64,000 nt of DNA from Paraglaciecola mesophila (GTDB lineage Bacteria; Pseudomonadota; Gammaproteobacteria; Enterobacterales; Alteromonadaceae): positions 2,908,501 to 2,972,500 of the forward strand of contig NZ_CP047656.1 in the NCBI RefSeq assembly GCF_009906955.1, written 5' to 3'. Numbering within the stretch: position 1 is the stretch's first letter; every line of letters starts with the position of its first letter. Under the pieces are notes generated by a model that was given only the letters and a program-made list of their open reading frames with translations, made no database searches and was not told the DNA's origin. A program made the position numbers and the translations under genes. Below, one piece after another: positions 1-8,494 of this stretch.

Positions 1-584
1 GCATCGCCATCTAATTGCGAATGCAGTAGATAATGTGGCTGTAAAAACGGGATATCTGAAAAACGATGTGTCCCTTGATAAGCGCCATTGTGAATCGTAA
101 ACACACTACGACTGCGATCAAAGAAACCACTATCATCTATACTCATGAAATACGGTGTCAGCGCCGTATGCCAATCATTGCAATGCACTATGTCAGGTTG
201 AAAATCTAAGGCCTTCGCGACTTGAAGCGCCCCTTGGGCAAAAAAAGCAAAACGTTCAGCGTTATCAGGGTAAGCGTGATAACTATCAGAATACAGACCA
301 TCACGAGAGAAGTAAGCAGGGTAATCTATTGCGTAAACAGGGACGTTGCCAATCTGTAAACGCTTGATGGTAAAATCGTAGGGCTTACGGCTAGCAAACA
401 AAGTTTGTGGCTCAGCCCATTCTTCTCCTGGATGTTGCTGTGCAAGTGTCTTGTAATAAGGCATCACGATACACACCTCGTGACCCATTTCATTCAATGC
501 GATAGGCAGGGCTTTTGCTACATCTGCCAGGCCACCGGTCTTAACCAGATCTTCAACCTCAGATACAACGAATAATACTTTCAT
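1..584 (-). CDS. glgA: Glycogen synthase, N-terminal part (cut by window edge)
   Basis: Reading the minus strand from the ATG at 584 gives MKVLFVVSEVEDLVKTGGLA, which carries the KTGGL ADP-glucose-binding motif near the N-terminus of bacterial GT5 glycogen/starch synthases. Further on are a DIVHCNDWHT segment and an FTIHN segment, both typical of the family. The enzyme moves glucose from ADP-glucose to the non-reducing end of growing glycogen in the cytoplasm. About 194 residues are visible; the C-terminal GT-B domain lies outside the window. It is downstream of rsmC on the same strand, 118 bases away. The family assignment is confident; whether other glg genes follow cannot be seen. Confidence 0.93.
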   Translation of the reverse strand, partial: MKVLFVVSEVEDLVKTGGLADVAKALPIALNEMGHEVCIVMPYYKTLAQQHPGEEWAEPQTLFASRKPYDFTIKRLQIGNVPVYAIDYPAYFSRDGLYSDSYHAYPDNAERFAFFAQGALQVAKALDFQPDIVHCNDWHTALTPYFMSIDDSGFFDRSRSVFTIHNGAYQGTHRFSDIPFLQPHYLLHSQLDGD

Positions 585-702
585 CAACACTATACCCCAT
601 TGGTTTTTCGATTCACTGCCTTATCGGAAAATCATAGCAATGCTGATTAACGTGAAATCAAAGACATACATTTACTCTGTTAGGGCTTTAATATAACTGC
701 AA

Positions 703-1734
703 TCAACGGCGACAACAATAAACACTAAATTTGCTTGTTTCTTTTAAGAACTGCACTGATTTGAATTGTTTTTCGAGTTCATCTGCATAGCGCAGAAATT
801 TGTTTGCCACTAAAATTAAGCTGCCTCGGTCCTGTAAATGGTTTTTAAGCTGCTGCATAAAACCTTCCGTCACCGAATAATCTGTTTTTATACCAGTGTG
901 AAACGGAGGATTAGTAAACACTTGGGCAAACTTCCCTGTTAACGATCGCAAGCCGTTCGAAGGAATAACCTGAGCTTTTATACCATTTAACTGTGCAGTT
1001 ATTTGCGAACAATAAATAGCTAAGGCACTCACATCACTCATTACGACCTGAGCTTGAGGATTTTTAAGGCCCGCAAAGCAACCTATGATACCCGCGCCAC
1101 AAGCGAAATCTAGAATACGCCCCGATACCACTCTATCAATATTATCGAGCAGCAATTGTGTACCTATATCTAGCTCACCATGGCTGAATACACCCGGTAA
1201 CGAACACACCTTAAAGGTGATATCAGACACGTGATACTCTGAAACATCTTGCCATTTAGTGATATCAAACGGCGCAACAGGTTTATCAATAACCGCTGCA
1301 AACATAGCGCAGTGCCGTGCCGAGTCGATTTTATTCACGTTATCTGAATAAGGCGTTAACAGCTTTGCAGCGCTTTTAATGCCGCCTTTATTCTCGCCAA
1401 CCACCAGCAACGTAGCACCGGGTTTAAGACAAGCAGCAATATTCGCCAGCAACATTTGCCCATGCGCTTTCGCCTTGGGCAAATACAGCACTGCGCCATC
1501 AAACGATGCATCGGCTTCGTAAGCAGCAACAAATTGATGCTGAGAGTCGCGTCCTTGGCTTTTCGCCACTGCTATACTTTGCTCGTAAATGTCAAAAAAC
1601 TGATGAAACCCGTGAATATCTGGATTGGTTAACTCTGAGAACACCTGCCCGTCTGTCGGATTTACGAGCAACCATTTACCCTGCTCCAGAAGTTCTTCGT
1701 TACGCAATAACACTTGGCTTGCTGCTGTTAACAT
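703..1734 (-). CDS. rsmC: 16S rRNA m2G1207 methyltransferase RsmC
   Basis: A 343-residue protein, the usual RsmC length. The C-terminal half has the SAM-binding glycine-rich stretch (LDFACGAGIIG) and the NPPFHTG motif of N2-guanine methyltransferases; the N-terminal half is the degenerate duplicated methyltransferase domain typical of RsmC. It methylates G1207 of 16S rRNA in the 30S subunit. I place the start at the ATG at 1734 (MLTAASQ), because this ATG shares one base with the TAA of trmB (TAATG), suggesting translational coupling. An in-frame upstream ATG at 1764 would lie inside trmB and adds ten residues with no family counterpart. Confidence 0.93.
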   Translation of the reverse strand: MLTAASQVLLRNEELLEQGKWLLVNPTDGQVFSELTNPDIHGFHQFFDIYEQSIAVAKSQGRDSQHQFVAAYEADASFDGAVLYLPKAKAHGQMLLANIAACLKPGATLLVVGENKGGIKSAAKLLTPYSDNVNKIDSARHCAMFAAVIDKPVAPFDITKWQDVSEYHVSDITFKVCSLPGVFSHGELDIGTQLLLDNIDRVVSGRILDFACGAGIIGCFAGLKNPQAQVVMSDVSALAIYCSQITAQLNGIKAQVIPSNGLRSLTGKFAQVFTNPPFHTGIKTDYSVTEGFMQQLKNHLQDRGSLILVANKFLRYADELEKQFKSVQFLKETSKFSVYCCRR

Positions 1735-2453
1735 TATGCTTCTCTCTCGAACATTAAGTCCCACACACCATGGCCTAAACGATGACCTCTTTGCTCAAAC
1801 TTAGTCAAAGGGCGTTGCTCTGGGCGCGGTACATAATCATTAGTCGATGAAAGGTTTTTATAACCTGGTGCCACAGCCATAATTTCTAGCATGTGCTCAG
1901 CGTAGTTTTCCCAATCGGTTGCCATATGGAACACACCACCGATGGCCAATTTACTGCGTAGCTTTTCAACAAATGCAGGTTGTACGATACGCCGCTTGTG
2001 ATGACGCTTTTTGTGCCAAGGATCAGGAAAGAATAATTGCATACGGCTTAAGCTACCATCAGGTATGCAATCAGCTAACACTTCAACCGCATCATGTTCG
2101 TAAACACGTAAGTTAGTGACGCCTTGCTCTTGTGCATCAGCTAAACATGCGCCAATGCCTGGGCGATGTACTTCAATGCCAATGAAATCTTTATCAGGCT
2201 CATTTTTAGCCATAGTGACTAAAGACTTACCCATACCAAAGCCAATTTCCAACACCACAGGAGCCGTGCGACCAAACACTTCATTCATATCAAGCAAGCC
2301 AGATTTGTGCTCTAAGCCCATGGTCTCCCAGTTGCTTTCGATAGCCTTTTCCTGACCTTTGGTCAAGCGACCTTCGCGCTTCACAAAACTCTGAATTTTA
2401 CGGATATAAACGCCGGATTCGGCAGCTTCTTCTTCGGATTTAAATTGGCTCAT
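1734..2453 (-). CDS. trmB: tRNA (guanine-46-N7)-methyltransferase TrmB
   Basis: A 239-residue protein with the TrmB signature: SAM-binding [12 protein letters not shown], then the catalytic [15 protein letters not shown] segment, and [10 protein letters not shown] near the end. It makes m7G46 in the variable loop of many tRNAs. Length matches E. coli TrmB. In Alteromonadales trmB is often transcribed with mutY/yggX neighbours; here it is followed directly by rsmC with a one-base stop/start overlap, giving a two-gene RNA-methylation unit. The divergent side holds a hydrolase gene on the same strand 80 bases upstream. Confidence 0.96.
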   Translation of the reverse strand: MSQFKSEEEAAESGVYIRKIQSFVKREGRLTKGQEKAIESNWETMGLEHKSGLLDMNEVFGRTAPVVLEIGFGMGKSLVTMAKNEPDKDFIGIEVHRPGIGACLADAQEQGVTNLRVYEHDAVEVLADCIPDGSLSRMQLFFPDPWHKKRHHKRRIVQPAFVEKLRSKLAIGGVFHMATDWENYAEHMLEIMAVAPGYKNLSSTNDYVPRPEQRPLTKFEQRGHRLGHGVWDLMFEREA

Positions 2454-2533
2454 GATTTTTCTCGTATCTCGCTGTATTTAGCAGCCGCGCATTATGCCCC
2501 TCAGTACAGGTATTGCAAGGCTATAAGAATAAT

Positions 2534-3265
2534 TTAGCTGAAATTTTCAGCAAAATACTGGGCAAGCGCGTTAGGCTGCTCTAAAGGCAGCATGTGACCA
2601 GCACTAGCAATAATCTTAAATTGGCTGTTGGCTATGTTCGCACTTAACGCGCTTATTCTGTTGGGCGGCGCTATTTTATCGTGTTCACCTACCAGAAAAT
2701 GTATTTTGAACTTTGCTTTGCCTAAGCGCGTTGTTAAGTCTTCGCGCTCACTTAAAGCGCCCATTTGAGCAGCCAGTACTGCTGGGCCTAAATCACTTTC
2801 CATCGCCTTAATCGTGTCTACTACTTGCGTATTGTCTAGTGCAGATACAAACTGCTTCAAGCGACTGTCACTCATACCTTGGTATTTCTTATTTTTTATC
2901 GTTTGAATGATATTTTTACGCGCTTGACGTTCTTGCTCACCAAACGGCCCCGGATAACTGCCAATCAGGGTCAGTGAAGCCACTTTTAGTGGTTGCTCTA
3001 ATGCACTTAAAGCTGCCACATAGCCCCCCATTGAAAAGCCAACTAAATGTGCAGGCTCATCAAAATAATCTAATCGATCGCGGCTTAACGCTAGCATGTG
3101 TTCCAGTGATTCTGCCCACTGTAACGGCGCAAATGCACGCTTGGGGATATCAATGTCTCGCCAGCATGGCATGAACACGCGCTCATCGCACAAAGTGCCT
3201 GGGTAAAACACGACCGGCTGAGAAAGAGAAGTATTGGATGTAGCTTGAGGGGGGATCGTCGTCAT
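2534..3265 (-). CDS. Alpha/beta-fold hydrolase (serine type)
   Basis: A 243-residue cytoplasmic protein with no signal peptide. It has the nucleophile elbow GFSMGG (Ser near residue 97), a late acid segment VGEHDKIAPP and a catalytic histidine in SAGHMLPLEQP, so the Ser-Asp-His triad is complete. The fold is clear; the substrate is not. Small esterases or thioesterases such as BioH- and MenH-like enzymes have the same layout, but I see no feature that picks one. It is transcribed away from mutY, with which it shares a short divergent promoter region (3266-3341). Confidence 0.8.
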   Translation of the reverse strand: MTTIPPQATSNTSLSQPVVFYPGTLCDERVFMPCWRDIDIPKRAFAPLQWAESLEHMLALSRDRLDYFDEPAHLVGFSMGGYVAALSALEQPLKVASLTLIGSYPGPFGEQERQARKNIIQTIKNKKYQGMSDSRLKQFVSALDNTQVVDTIKAMESDLGPAVLAAQMGALSEREDLTTRLGKAKFKIHFLVGEHDKIAPPNRISALSANIANSQFKIIASAGHMLPLEQPNALAQYFAENFS

Positions 3266-3341
3266 TTCAAATGAACCATTTGTTTATTATTAAGGTATGA
3301 TCGTGTTATCACTTTCATGTACATAAGCAGTATATTAACCC

Positions 3342-4406
3342 GTGCAATCACAGTCTCAGCTAACATTCTCTTTCGCAAACCGGATTTTATCTTGGTTTGA
3401 TAGCCATGGTCGCAAAGACTTACCTTGGCAGCAAGGGAAAACCCCGTACTCAGTGTGGGTTTCAGAAATTATGTTGCAACAAACCCAAGTCAAAACGGTT
3501 ATTCCCTACTATCAGAAATTTATGCAACGCTTTCCTGATATTTTGACGTTAGCCGACGCCCCCCAAGACGAAGTGCTACATCACTGGACAGGACTGGGTT
3601 ACTACGCCCGGGCACGGAACTTACAAAAAGCAGCTCGAGTCATTCGCGACCAATATGACGGGAAATTCCCTCAAGACATAAACGATGTAATCGCACTGCC
3701 GGGTATTGGCCGCTCAACCGCAGGGGCTGTGCTGTCTTTAGCGTGCGCACAGCACCACAGTATTTTAGATGGCAATGTAAAGCGAGTGCTAGCGCGCTAC
3801 TTTGCCGTCGATGGGTGGCCTGGAAAAAAAGACGTCGAACGAGCATTATGGCAATACGCAGATTCTCTTACCCCCAATTCACGCACCGGTGATTATACCC
3901 AAGCCATGATGGATATGGGCGCCACCATTTGCACCCGCAGTAAACCCAAGTGCGATAGCTGCCCATTGCAGCAAAATTGCTTGGCCTTTGCACAAGGCCG
4001 GCAAAGTGAGTTACCTGGGAAAAAACCAAAGAAAGACATTCCCGTGCGCACCACTGTAATGCTCATCCCTATGTGGCAATCACAGGTTTTGATATATCAG
4101 AGGCCACCTAGCGGTTTATGGGGCGGCCTATGGGGTTTCTATGAAACAGAGTCTTTAGATACGCTAGAGGCTACTGCACAGCAATTAAATTTAGGCCGCT
4201 ATACTCGCCTACCACTAAACCCCTTTCGTCACACTTTTAGTCATTTTCATCTAGATATTCAGCCGGTTATTTTGCATCTTGAACAACCTTCATCTTTACA
4301 GATCAACGAAAAACAGCAAATTTGGTATGATTTGCTAAATCAACCGAGTGTGGGCTTAGCCGCGCCAACGAAGAAATTACTAACGGTGTGTAAGACCCAG
4401 CTTTAA
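3342..4406 (+). CDS. mutY: A/G-specific adenine DNA glycosylase MutY
   Basis: A 354-residue protein starting at GTG. The N-terminal HhH-GPD glycosylase domain has the [10 protein letters not shown] motif with the catalytic Glu, the [10 protein letters not shown] helix-hairpin-helix and the catalytic Asp in [12 protein letters not shown] four-cysteine [4Fe-4S] cluster follows (C-X6-C-X2-C-X5-C around residues 191-207). The C-terminal third is the NUDIX-like 8-oxoG recognition domain ([10 protein letters not shown]). MutY removes adenine mispaired with 8-oxoguanine, working alongside MutM, which is also in this window. No good ribosome binding site is visible before the GTG, but start and length agree with known MutY. 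yggX follows, as in enterobacteria. Confidence 0.96.
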   Translation: MQSQSQLTFSFANRILSWFDSHGRKDLPWQQGKTPYSVWVSEIMLQQTQVKTVIPYYQKFMQRFPDILTLADAPQDEVLHHWTGLGYYARARNLQKAARVIRDQYDGKFPQDINDVIALPGIGRSTAGAVLSLACAQHHSILDGNVKRVLARYFAVDGWPGKKDVERALWQYADSLTPNSRTGDYTQAMMDMGATICTRSKPKCDSCPLQQNCLAFAQGRQSELPGKKPKKDIPVRTTVMLIPMWQSQVLIYQRPPSGLWGGLWGFYETESLDTLEATAQQLNLGRYTRLPLNPFRHTFSHFHLDIQPVILHLEQPSSLQINEKQQIWYDLLNQPSVGLAAPTKKLLTVCKTQL

Positions 4407-4520
4407 AAAAGTATGGCCAGCCAAAGTATTCATTGCTTAGCACAAAGCATTGAATTTGATAGAATGCGTTAAAACAAGCCAGCATCTGCTGGCCTTAACT
4501 TTTAAAAATTGAGGATCAGC

Positions 4521-4793
4521 ATGAGCAGAACAGTATTTTGCCAGCACCTAAACAAAGAAGCAGATGGATTAGACTTTCAACTTTATCCCGGCGAACTCGG
4601 TAAAAAGATATTCGATAATATTTCTAAAGAAGCATGGGCCGAATGGCAAAAGAAACAAACCATGTTAATTAACGAAAAAAAATTAAATATGATGGAACCA
4701 ACCGCGCGTAATTTTCTTGAAGCGCAAATGCAGGCTTTTTTATTCGAAGGAAAAGAACCTGACATTGAAGGTTATGTGCCTCCAAAAGCTTAA
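4521..4793 (+). CDS. yggX: Fe(2+)-trafficking protein YggX
   Basis: A 90-residue protein starting [10 protein letters not shown], with the conserved cysteine near the N-terminus, and an internal segment beginning [10 protein letters not shown] found in the whole family. YggX protects [4Fe-4S] enzymes and limits iron-driven oxidative damage; its placement after mutY is a known arrangement in gammaproteobacteria. I chose the ATG at 4521 because a GAGGA Shine-Dalgarno sits just upstream and the family begins with MSRTVFC; an earlier ATG at 4509 adds four residues and has no ribosome binding site. Confidence 0.95.
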   Translation: MSRTVFCQHLNKEADGLDFQLYPGELGKKIFDNISKEAWAEWQKKQTMLINEKKLNMMEPTARNFLEAQMQAFLFEGKEPDIEGYVPPKA

Positions 4794-4892
4794 TTTGGCA
4801 TGCGGATCTTACTAAAACTGCGCAGAACTCAACCAACAGCGCGCATTTTTTATGCAAACAGACAATAAAGCGAAATAAATCGCATAAAATAG

Positions 4893-4921
4893 TTGACTTG
4901 AATGCCGAGAATCCGTTTAAT
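4893..4921 (+). promoter_or_regulatory. Likely sigma-70 promoter of tRNA-Phe
   Basis: TTGACT at 4893-4898 and TTTAAT at 4916-4921 are separated by 17 bases, each matching the consensus at five of six positions. The following bases are C-rich (ACGCACCC), the kind of discriminator often seen at stringently controlled stable-RNA promoters. The tRNA begins 48 bases after the -10 element. Confidence 0.65.
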
Positions 4922-4968
4922 ACGCACCCACAACGAAGCAGGCACAAGCCAGCAACGTTAACAGATTT

Positions 4969-5044
4969 GCCCAGATAGCTCAGTTGGTAGAGCAGAGGAT
5001 TGAAAATCCTCGTGTCCGTGGTTCGATTCCGCGTCTGGGCACCA
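4969..5044 (+). tRNA. tRNA-Phe (anticodon GAA)
   Basis: A 76-base sequence folds as a standard cloverleaf: acceptor GCCCAGA pairs with TCTGGGC, the D arm has AGCTCAGTTGGTAGAGC, the anticodon loop is TTGAAAA with anticodon GAA, and the T arm contains GGTTCGATTCC. The 3' CCA is encoded. It is a single gene, followed at once by a strong intrinsic terminator and then by a tandem array. Confidence 0.97.
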
Positions 5045-5060
5045 TTATTCAAAACAAAAA

Positions 5061-5090
5061 AGCCCCAACGTTGTCCGTTGGGGCTTTTTT
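5061..5090 (+). terminator. Intrinsic terminator of tRNA-Phe
   Basis: AGCCCCAACG and CGTTGGGGCT form a perfect 10-bp stem with a 5-base loop, followed by a run of T. It starts 17 bases after the tRNA. Parts of this hairpin are repeated at the head of the next two array units. Confidence 0.9.
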
Positions 5091-5617
5091 GTTTTTGGTT
5101 ATAGCCAGGCGCGGGAACCGAGTCTGGGGTGAAGCCAGTCTCTTTCGCTGCGCAGCAGCATCTGGCTGAACGACCTGCCATGGATGGCAGGGCTGGCAAC
5201 AAACTCCATGGATGGAACACTACCACTTAACTTTTATTCTTCGTCCAAGTCCATCACCCACCTTCTTTATTCTTTAATTGGCTCAACGTTGTCCGTTGGG
5301 GCTTTTTTGTTTTTGGTTATAGCCAGGCCCGGGAACCGAGTCTGGGGTGAAGCCAGTCTCCTTCGCTGCGCAGCAGCATCTGGCTGAACGACCTGCCATG
5401 GACGGCAGGGCTGGCAACAAACTCCATGGATGGAACACTACCACTTAACTTTTATTCTTCGTCCAAGTCCATCACTCACCTTTTTTATTCTTTAATTAGC
5501 CCAACGTTGTCCGTTGGGGCTTTTTTGTTTTTGGTTATAGCCAGGCGCGGGAACCGAGTCTGGGGTGAAGCCAGTCTCTTTCGCTGCGCAGCAGCATCTG
5601 GCTGAACGACCTGCCAT
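5066..5617 (+). repeat. 218-bp tandem array after tRNA-Phe (2.5 units)
   Basis: Near-identical units begin at 5066, 5284 and 5502, exactly 218 bases apart; the third breaks off after 116 bases at 5617. Each unit starts within the terminator hairpin (CAACGTTGTCCGTTGGGGC), so every unit carries half or more of the terminator stem. Within each is a folded module: GGGTGA, arm AGCCAG (5133-5138 in unit 1), inner palindrome GCTGCGCAGC, matching arm CTGGCT (5162-5167), GAAC, then the palindrome at 5174-5191 built around CATGGATG; a second one, TCCATGGATGGA, lies at 5205-5216. Copies differ by a few substitutions. The layout recalls the repeated rtT segment after E. coli tyrT, but the sequence is different. 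Confidence 0.93.
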
Positions 5618-6016
5618 GTGTGAACGGCTATTTCACAACCTTTTTATCCCTTGCAACTTCATCTGTAATTCTTTCTTTAAACGTGAGTTTATTTCTCACC
5701 TGTTTTTATAAAGTGTGTAGTTCACCACTTTATATTATCGCTACCTGTTCGATTAAAAAATCTCATTGTTTACTCTTTAGATGCCCTACCGCCTTTCTAG
5801 GACATGACATTCCTCATACTCGCCTGGTAGAAAAATCGCTATACCCTTAAGCGAAAATTTAATCAAAAACAGTTGGGACGGTATTTGCTTTAAAGGTTTC
5901 GAGCTCTTCGTTCTTTATAGGCTTCACTGGATATAACGTCATCTAAATAGAATGGGAATGAAGGTTCGTACAGATGAGACTCTCGTCTCGTGTCAAATTG
6001 GAAAGGAGAAGTGAAT
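5618..6016. other. About 400 bases with no supported gene
   Basis: After the truncated third array unit the sequence is T-rich. A 76-codon open frame at 5620-5850 starts inside the array break, is dominated by Ser/Leu/Cys/Phe, has no ribosome binding site and resembles nothing I know. No tRNA, CRISPR or clear inverted repeat is visible. The last bases hold the AAAGGAG ribosome binding site of the next gene (6002-6008). Confidence 0.5.
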
Positions 6017-6841
6017 ATGAGCGCGACCAAATACGTTACGGTTGAAGGACATCAAATAGCATACGAAGAAATGGGGGAAGGCACACCTCTGTTACTGTTA
6101 CACGGTATCCCTACCAATAGATCGTTATGGCGAAACGTCATGCCGGAACTCTCTTCTCAGTATCGTGTTATTGCACCGGATTTACTCAATTACGGTGAGT
6201 CAGACATGCCACAAGACACGGATGTCTCCATTAACGCCCAGAGTCGTATCATGAGTAAATTTATGGGTGCGCTTGGGATCTCCAGAGCCAACATTGCCGG
6301 ACATGATATTGGTGGAGGTGTGGCCCAACTAATGGCTGTGAAGCACCCTGAGAAAGTCAACGCAATCGTGCTAATAGACAGCGTATGCTTTGATTCTTGG
6401 CCCATTCCTGAGTTTACTCCTTTGCTAGAACCTGGTGTGGAAGAAAAAACAAGCCCAGATGAGTTGGTCGATATATTGAACGATTTCATGCCAAAAGGCG
6501 TACACGACCAAAGTGCCATGCCGGATGAGCTTGTACGCATGTATGTAGGCCAATGGAGCAGCGAACAAGGAAAAGCAGCGATGTTTAACAACATGCGAAG
6601 ACTCAATAAGGAGTACACCCAAGCTATTTCCGGCGAGCTAAAGCGCTTACCTCACCAAACATTAATCCTGTGGGGCGACAAAGATAATTTCCAAAAACCC
6701 CAGTACGCGCCTCAGTTAGCGGAAACTATTCCAAATGCATCATTAGTATGGCTGGTAAACGCTGGACACTGGTCGATTGATGAGCAACCCGAAAAGTTAA
6801 CTAAGTTGATCCGCGATTTTTTACAAATTAATGATAAATAA
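6017..6841 (+). CDS. Alpha/beta-fold hydrolase with Asp nucleophile
   Basis: A 274-residue protein. The oxyanion segment is LLLHGIPTNRSLW, the nucleophile elbow is GHDIGGG with Asp97, the acid segment is LWGDKDNF and the catalytic His is in VNAGHWSIDEQP. Aspartate instead of serine places it with the haloalkane dehalogenase / epoxide hydrolase branch. Haloalkane dehalogenases usually have Trp after the nucleophile (GHDWG) for halide binding; here it is Ile, so dehalogenation is doubtful and the substrate is open. The start at 6017 has AAAGGAG nine bases before it. It stands alone between the tRNA array and ligE. Confidence 0.78.
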   Translation: MSATKYVTVEGHQIAYEEMGEGTPLLLLHGIPTNRSLWRNVMPELSSQYRVIAPDLLNYGESDMPQDTDVSINAQSRIMSKFMGALGISRANIAGHDIGGGVAQLMAVKHPEKVNAIVLIDSVCFDSWPIPEFTPLLEPGVEEKTSPDELVDILNDFMPKGVHDQSAMPDELVRMYVGQWSSEQGKAAMFNNMRRLNKEYTQAISGELKRLPHQTLILWGDKDNFQKPQYAPQLAETIPNASLVWLVNAGHWSIDEQPEKLTKLIRDFLQINDK

Positions 6842-7085
6842 CCGTGCATAGATTCAAATTAAGGGAAAGTAGGTCTCAGCATATTTAGCTTACATATACT
6901 CGAAGCTTAGGTTCACTGGTTTATTTGGCTATCGTTACATATGATGTCGATCCACTTAGCTTCAGCGAACTGGCTGAGCTTCGCAAACGATTGGCGCCTA
7001 TCCCGCTCTCATGCACAATAAACGTATCAAGCTGATACTTTTGAACTAAGCTATTAATTCGTTTCTATCCAAGGACGGTTTAGCT

Positions 7086-7925
7086 ATGTCAATTTATACC
7101 CGCTTAGTTTTAATTTATTTAATATGCTTTCCCTTCTCCCAAGCGTTCGCCCAAAGTAAACCTGAAATCGAGCTGGCCAATCGCTTTAATGACTCTGTCA
7201 ACGTAGCTGAGTATCTGGTTAGCGAGAAATTAGATGGCATTCGAGCTCGCTGGGATGGCACTCTGTTGCTCACTCGCTCCGGTAACCCTATATTCGCGCC
7301 GCTATGGTTTGTCGAGGGTTTACCCAAACATGTTCTCGACGGTGAGTTGTGGATAGGCCGTCAGCGTTTTGAGAGAACAGCTTCTATTGTACTGAGTCAC
7401 GAGCCAAGCGATGGCTGGCGAGAAATAAAATTTATGCTGTTTGATTTGCCCGAGTACACGGGTCCTTTCAGTGAACGCTTGCGAATGCTTGAGGTGTTAA
7501 CCATACAGGCAAACTTAGGCCATCTGCAGGTGATCACTCAGCGTAAGTACTCCAGTCATTCAGCCCTTATGACGGCCCTCGATGAAGTTTCAAGCGGCGG
7601 CGGTGAAGGCTTGATGCTGCATCACAAGGATGCACTATACACCCCCTCACGTAGCAACAATGTACTGAAATTAAAAAAACATCGCGATGCTGAAGCTGTT
7701 GTTTTAGCGCATTTGCCTGGTAACGGTAAATACCAAGGCATGATGGGCGCTATTCGCGTACAAATGAGTAATGGTAAAACCTTCAAAATCGGCAGTGGGT
7801 TTTCCGACCAAGAACGTCGCTCCCCTCCTCCAGTTGGCTCAGTTGTGACCTTTAAGTATTATGACCTGACCGTTAATGGGATCCCAAAATTTGCCAGTTA
7901 TATTCGGCAAAAGCCGAGGCAATAA
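7086..7925 (+). CDS. Secreted ATP-dependent DNA ligase (LigE type)
   Basis: A 279-residue protein with a signal peptide (hydrophobic residues 5-22 ending AFAQ). Motif I of the nucleotidyltransferase superfamily follows (SEKLDGIRARWDG, with the adenylated Lys near residue 48), then LDGELWIG (motif III), GEGLMLHHKD (motif IV) and LKLKKHRDAEAVV (motif V), and a short OB domain. This is the minimal LigE form found in many Gram-negative bacteria with a periplasmic export signal, joining nicked DNA with ATP and separate from the NAD-dependent LigA. A strong AAGGACGG site lies 7 bases before the ATG. Its role outside the cytoplasm, perhaps in DNA uptake, is inference. Confidence 0.88.
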   Translation: MSIYTRLVLIYLICFPFSQAFAQSKPEIELANRFNDSVNVAEYLVSEKLDGIRARWDGTLLLTRSGNPIFAPLWFVEGLPKHVLDGELWIGRQRFERTASIVLSHEPSDGWREIKFMLFDLPEYTGPFSERLRMLEVLTIQANLGHLQVITQRKYSSHSALMTALDEVSSGGGEGLMLHHKDALYTPSRSNNVLKLKKHRDAEAVVLAHLPGNGKYQGMMGAIRVQMSNGKTFKIGSGFSDQERRSPPPVGSVVTFKYYDLTVNGIPKFASYIRQKPRQ

Positions 7926-8034
7926 CACCTAACATGTTACATAAATGGTTGTTCACGCTTAATTAGTCGTTATAATCTCAGCAGATTATTTATCAGCAAC
8001 GATAAGCAGGGTGACCCCTGACGTGGAGAAAATA

Positions 8035-8433
8035 GTGAAACGTAAATTTTTATTGTGCATGTTTTTAGGCTTAGCATCAATTTTCACGGCTAATGCAGCG
8101 GTTAACAGTGATGATGAAATAAAGTCACGCATTGCCCCTGTAGGCAAAGTAAATATTGCTGGCGCTAAAGCAGAAACAGCCTCAGCCGGTGGCCCACGTT
8201 CAGGCGCGGACATATACAGTACTGCCTGTGTGGCATGTCATAGTTCTGGCGTGTTAGGCGCTCCTAAATTCCAAAATGCTGCTGACTGGGCACCACGCTT
8301 AGAAAAAGGTTTCGATACCGTTTGGCAAAATGCCATTAACGGCATCAATGCCATGCCTCCTCGCGGAACATGTGCAGATTGTTCTGATGATGAGATAAAA
8401 GCAGCTATAGAACACATGACCGAAGGTTTATAA
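8035..8433 (+). CDS. Cytochrome c5-type electron carrier
   Basis: About 132 residues with an N-terminal signal peptide ending in TANAA. One haem site CVACH is present, with the distal Met in MPPRGTCADCSDDE, the cysteine-pair signature of cytochrome c5. It is a soluble periplasmic electron carrier. I prefer the GTG at 8035, because GGAG lies six bases before it and the protein then begins VKRKFLL directly before the hydrophobic core. A GTG at 8011 would add eight charged residues ahead of the signal. An intrinsic terminator follows. Confidence 0.88.
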   Translation: MKRKFLLCMFLGLASIFTANAAVNSDDEIKSRIAPVGKVNIAGAKAETASAGGPRSGADIYSTACVACHSSGVLGAPKFQNAADWAPRLEKGFDTVWQNAINGINAMPPRGTCADCSDDEIKAAIEHMTEGL

Positions 8434-8460
8434 GGCGCTTTTTACTTAAAATTGTTCATA

Positions 8461-8487
8461 AAAAGGCCACCTTAGGGTGGCCTTTTT
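8461..8487 (+). terminator. Intrinsic terminator after cytochrome c5
   Basis: AAAAGGCCACC and GGGTGGCCTTTTT pair across a 3-base loop, with T after the stem. It lies between the cytochrome gene and the start of the large GGDEF-EAL gene. Confidence 0.88.
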
Positions 8488-8494
8488 GTAACGA

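Noticed and set aside
155..367. 70-codon open frame opposite glgA
   Set aside because: It is antisense to the conserved glycogen synthase coding sequence and has no ribosome binding site.
4984..5387. Open frames of 61 and 67 codons in the tRNA-Phe array sharing a C-terminal sequence
   Set aside because: They share sequence because the DNA is repeated. The 218-base period is not a multiple of three, one frame starts inside the tRNA gene, and neither has a ribosome binding site.
5066..5617. Possible CRISPR array
   Set aside because: Units are 218 bases, nearly identical throughout, with no short repeat and variable spacer pattern and no cas genes.
5620..5850. 76-codon open frame after the array
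   Set aside because: No ribosome binding site, odd composition, no similarity to a known protein, and it begins at the array break.
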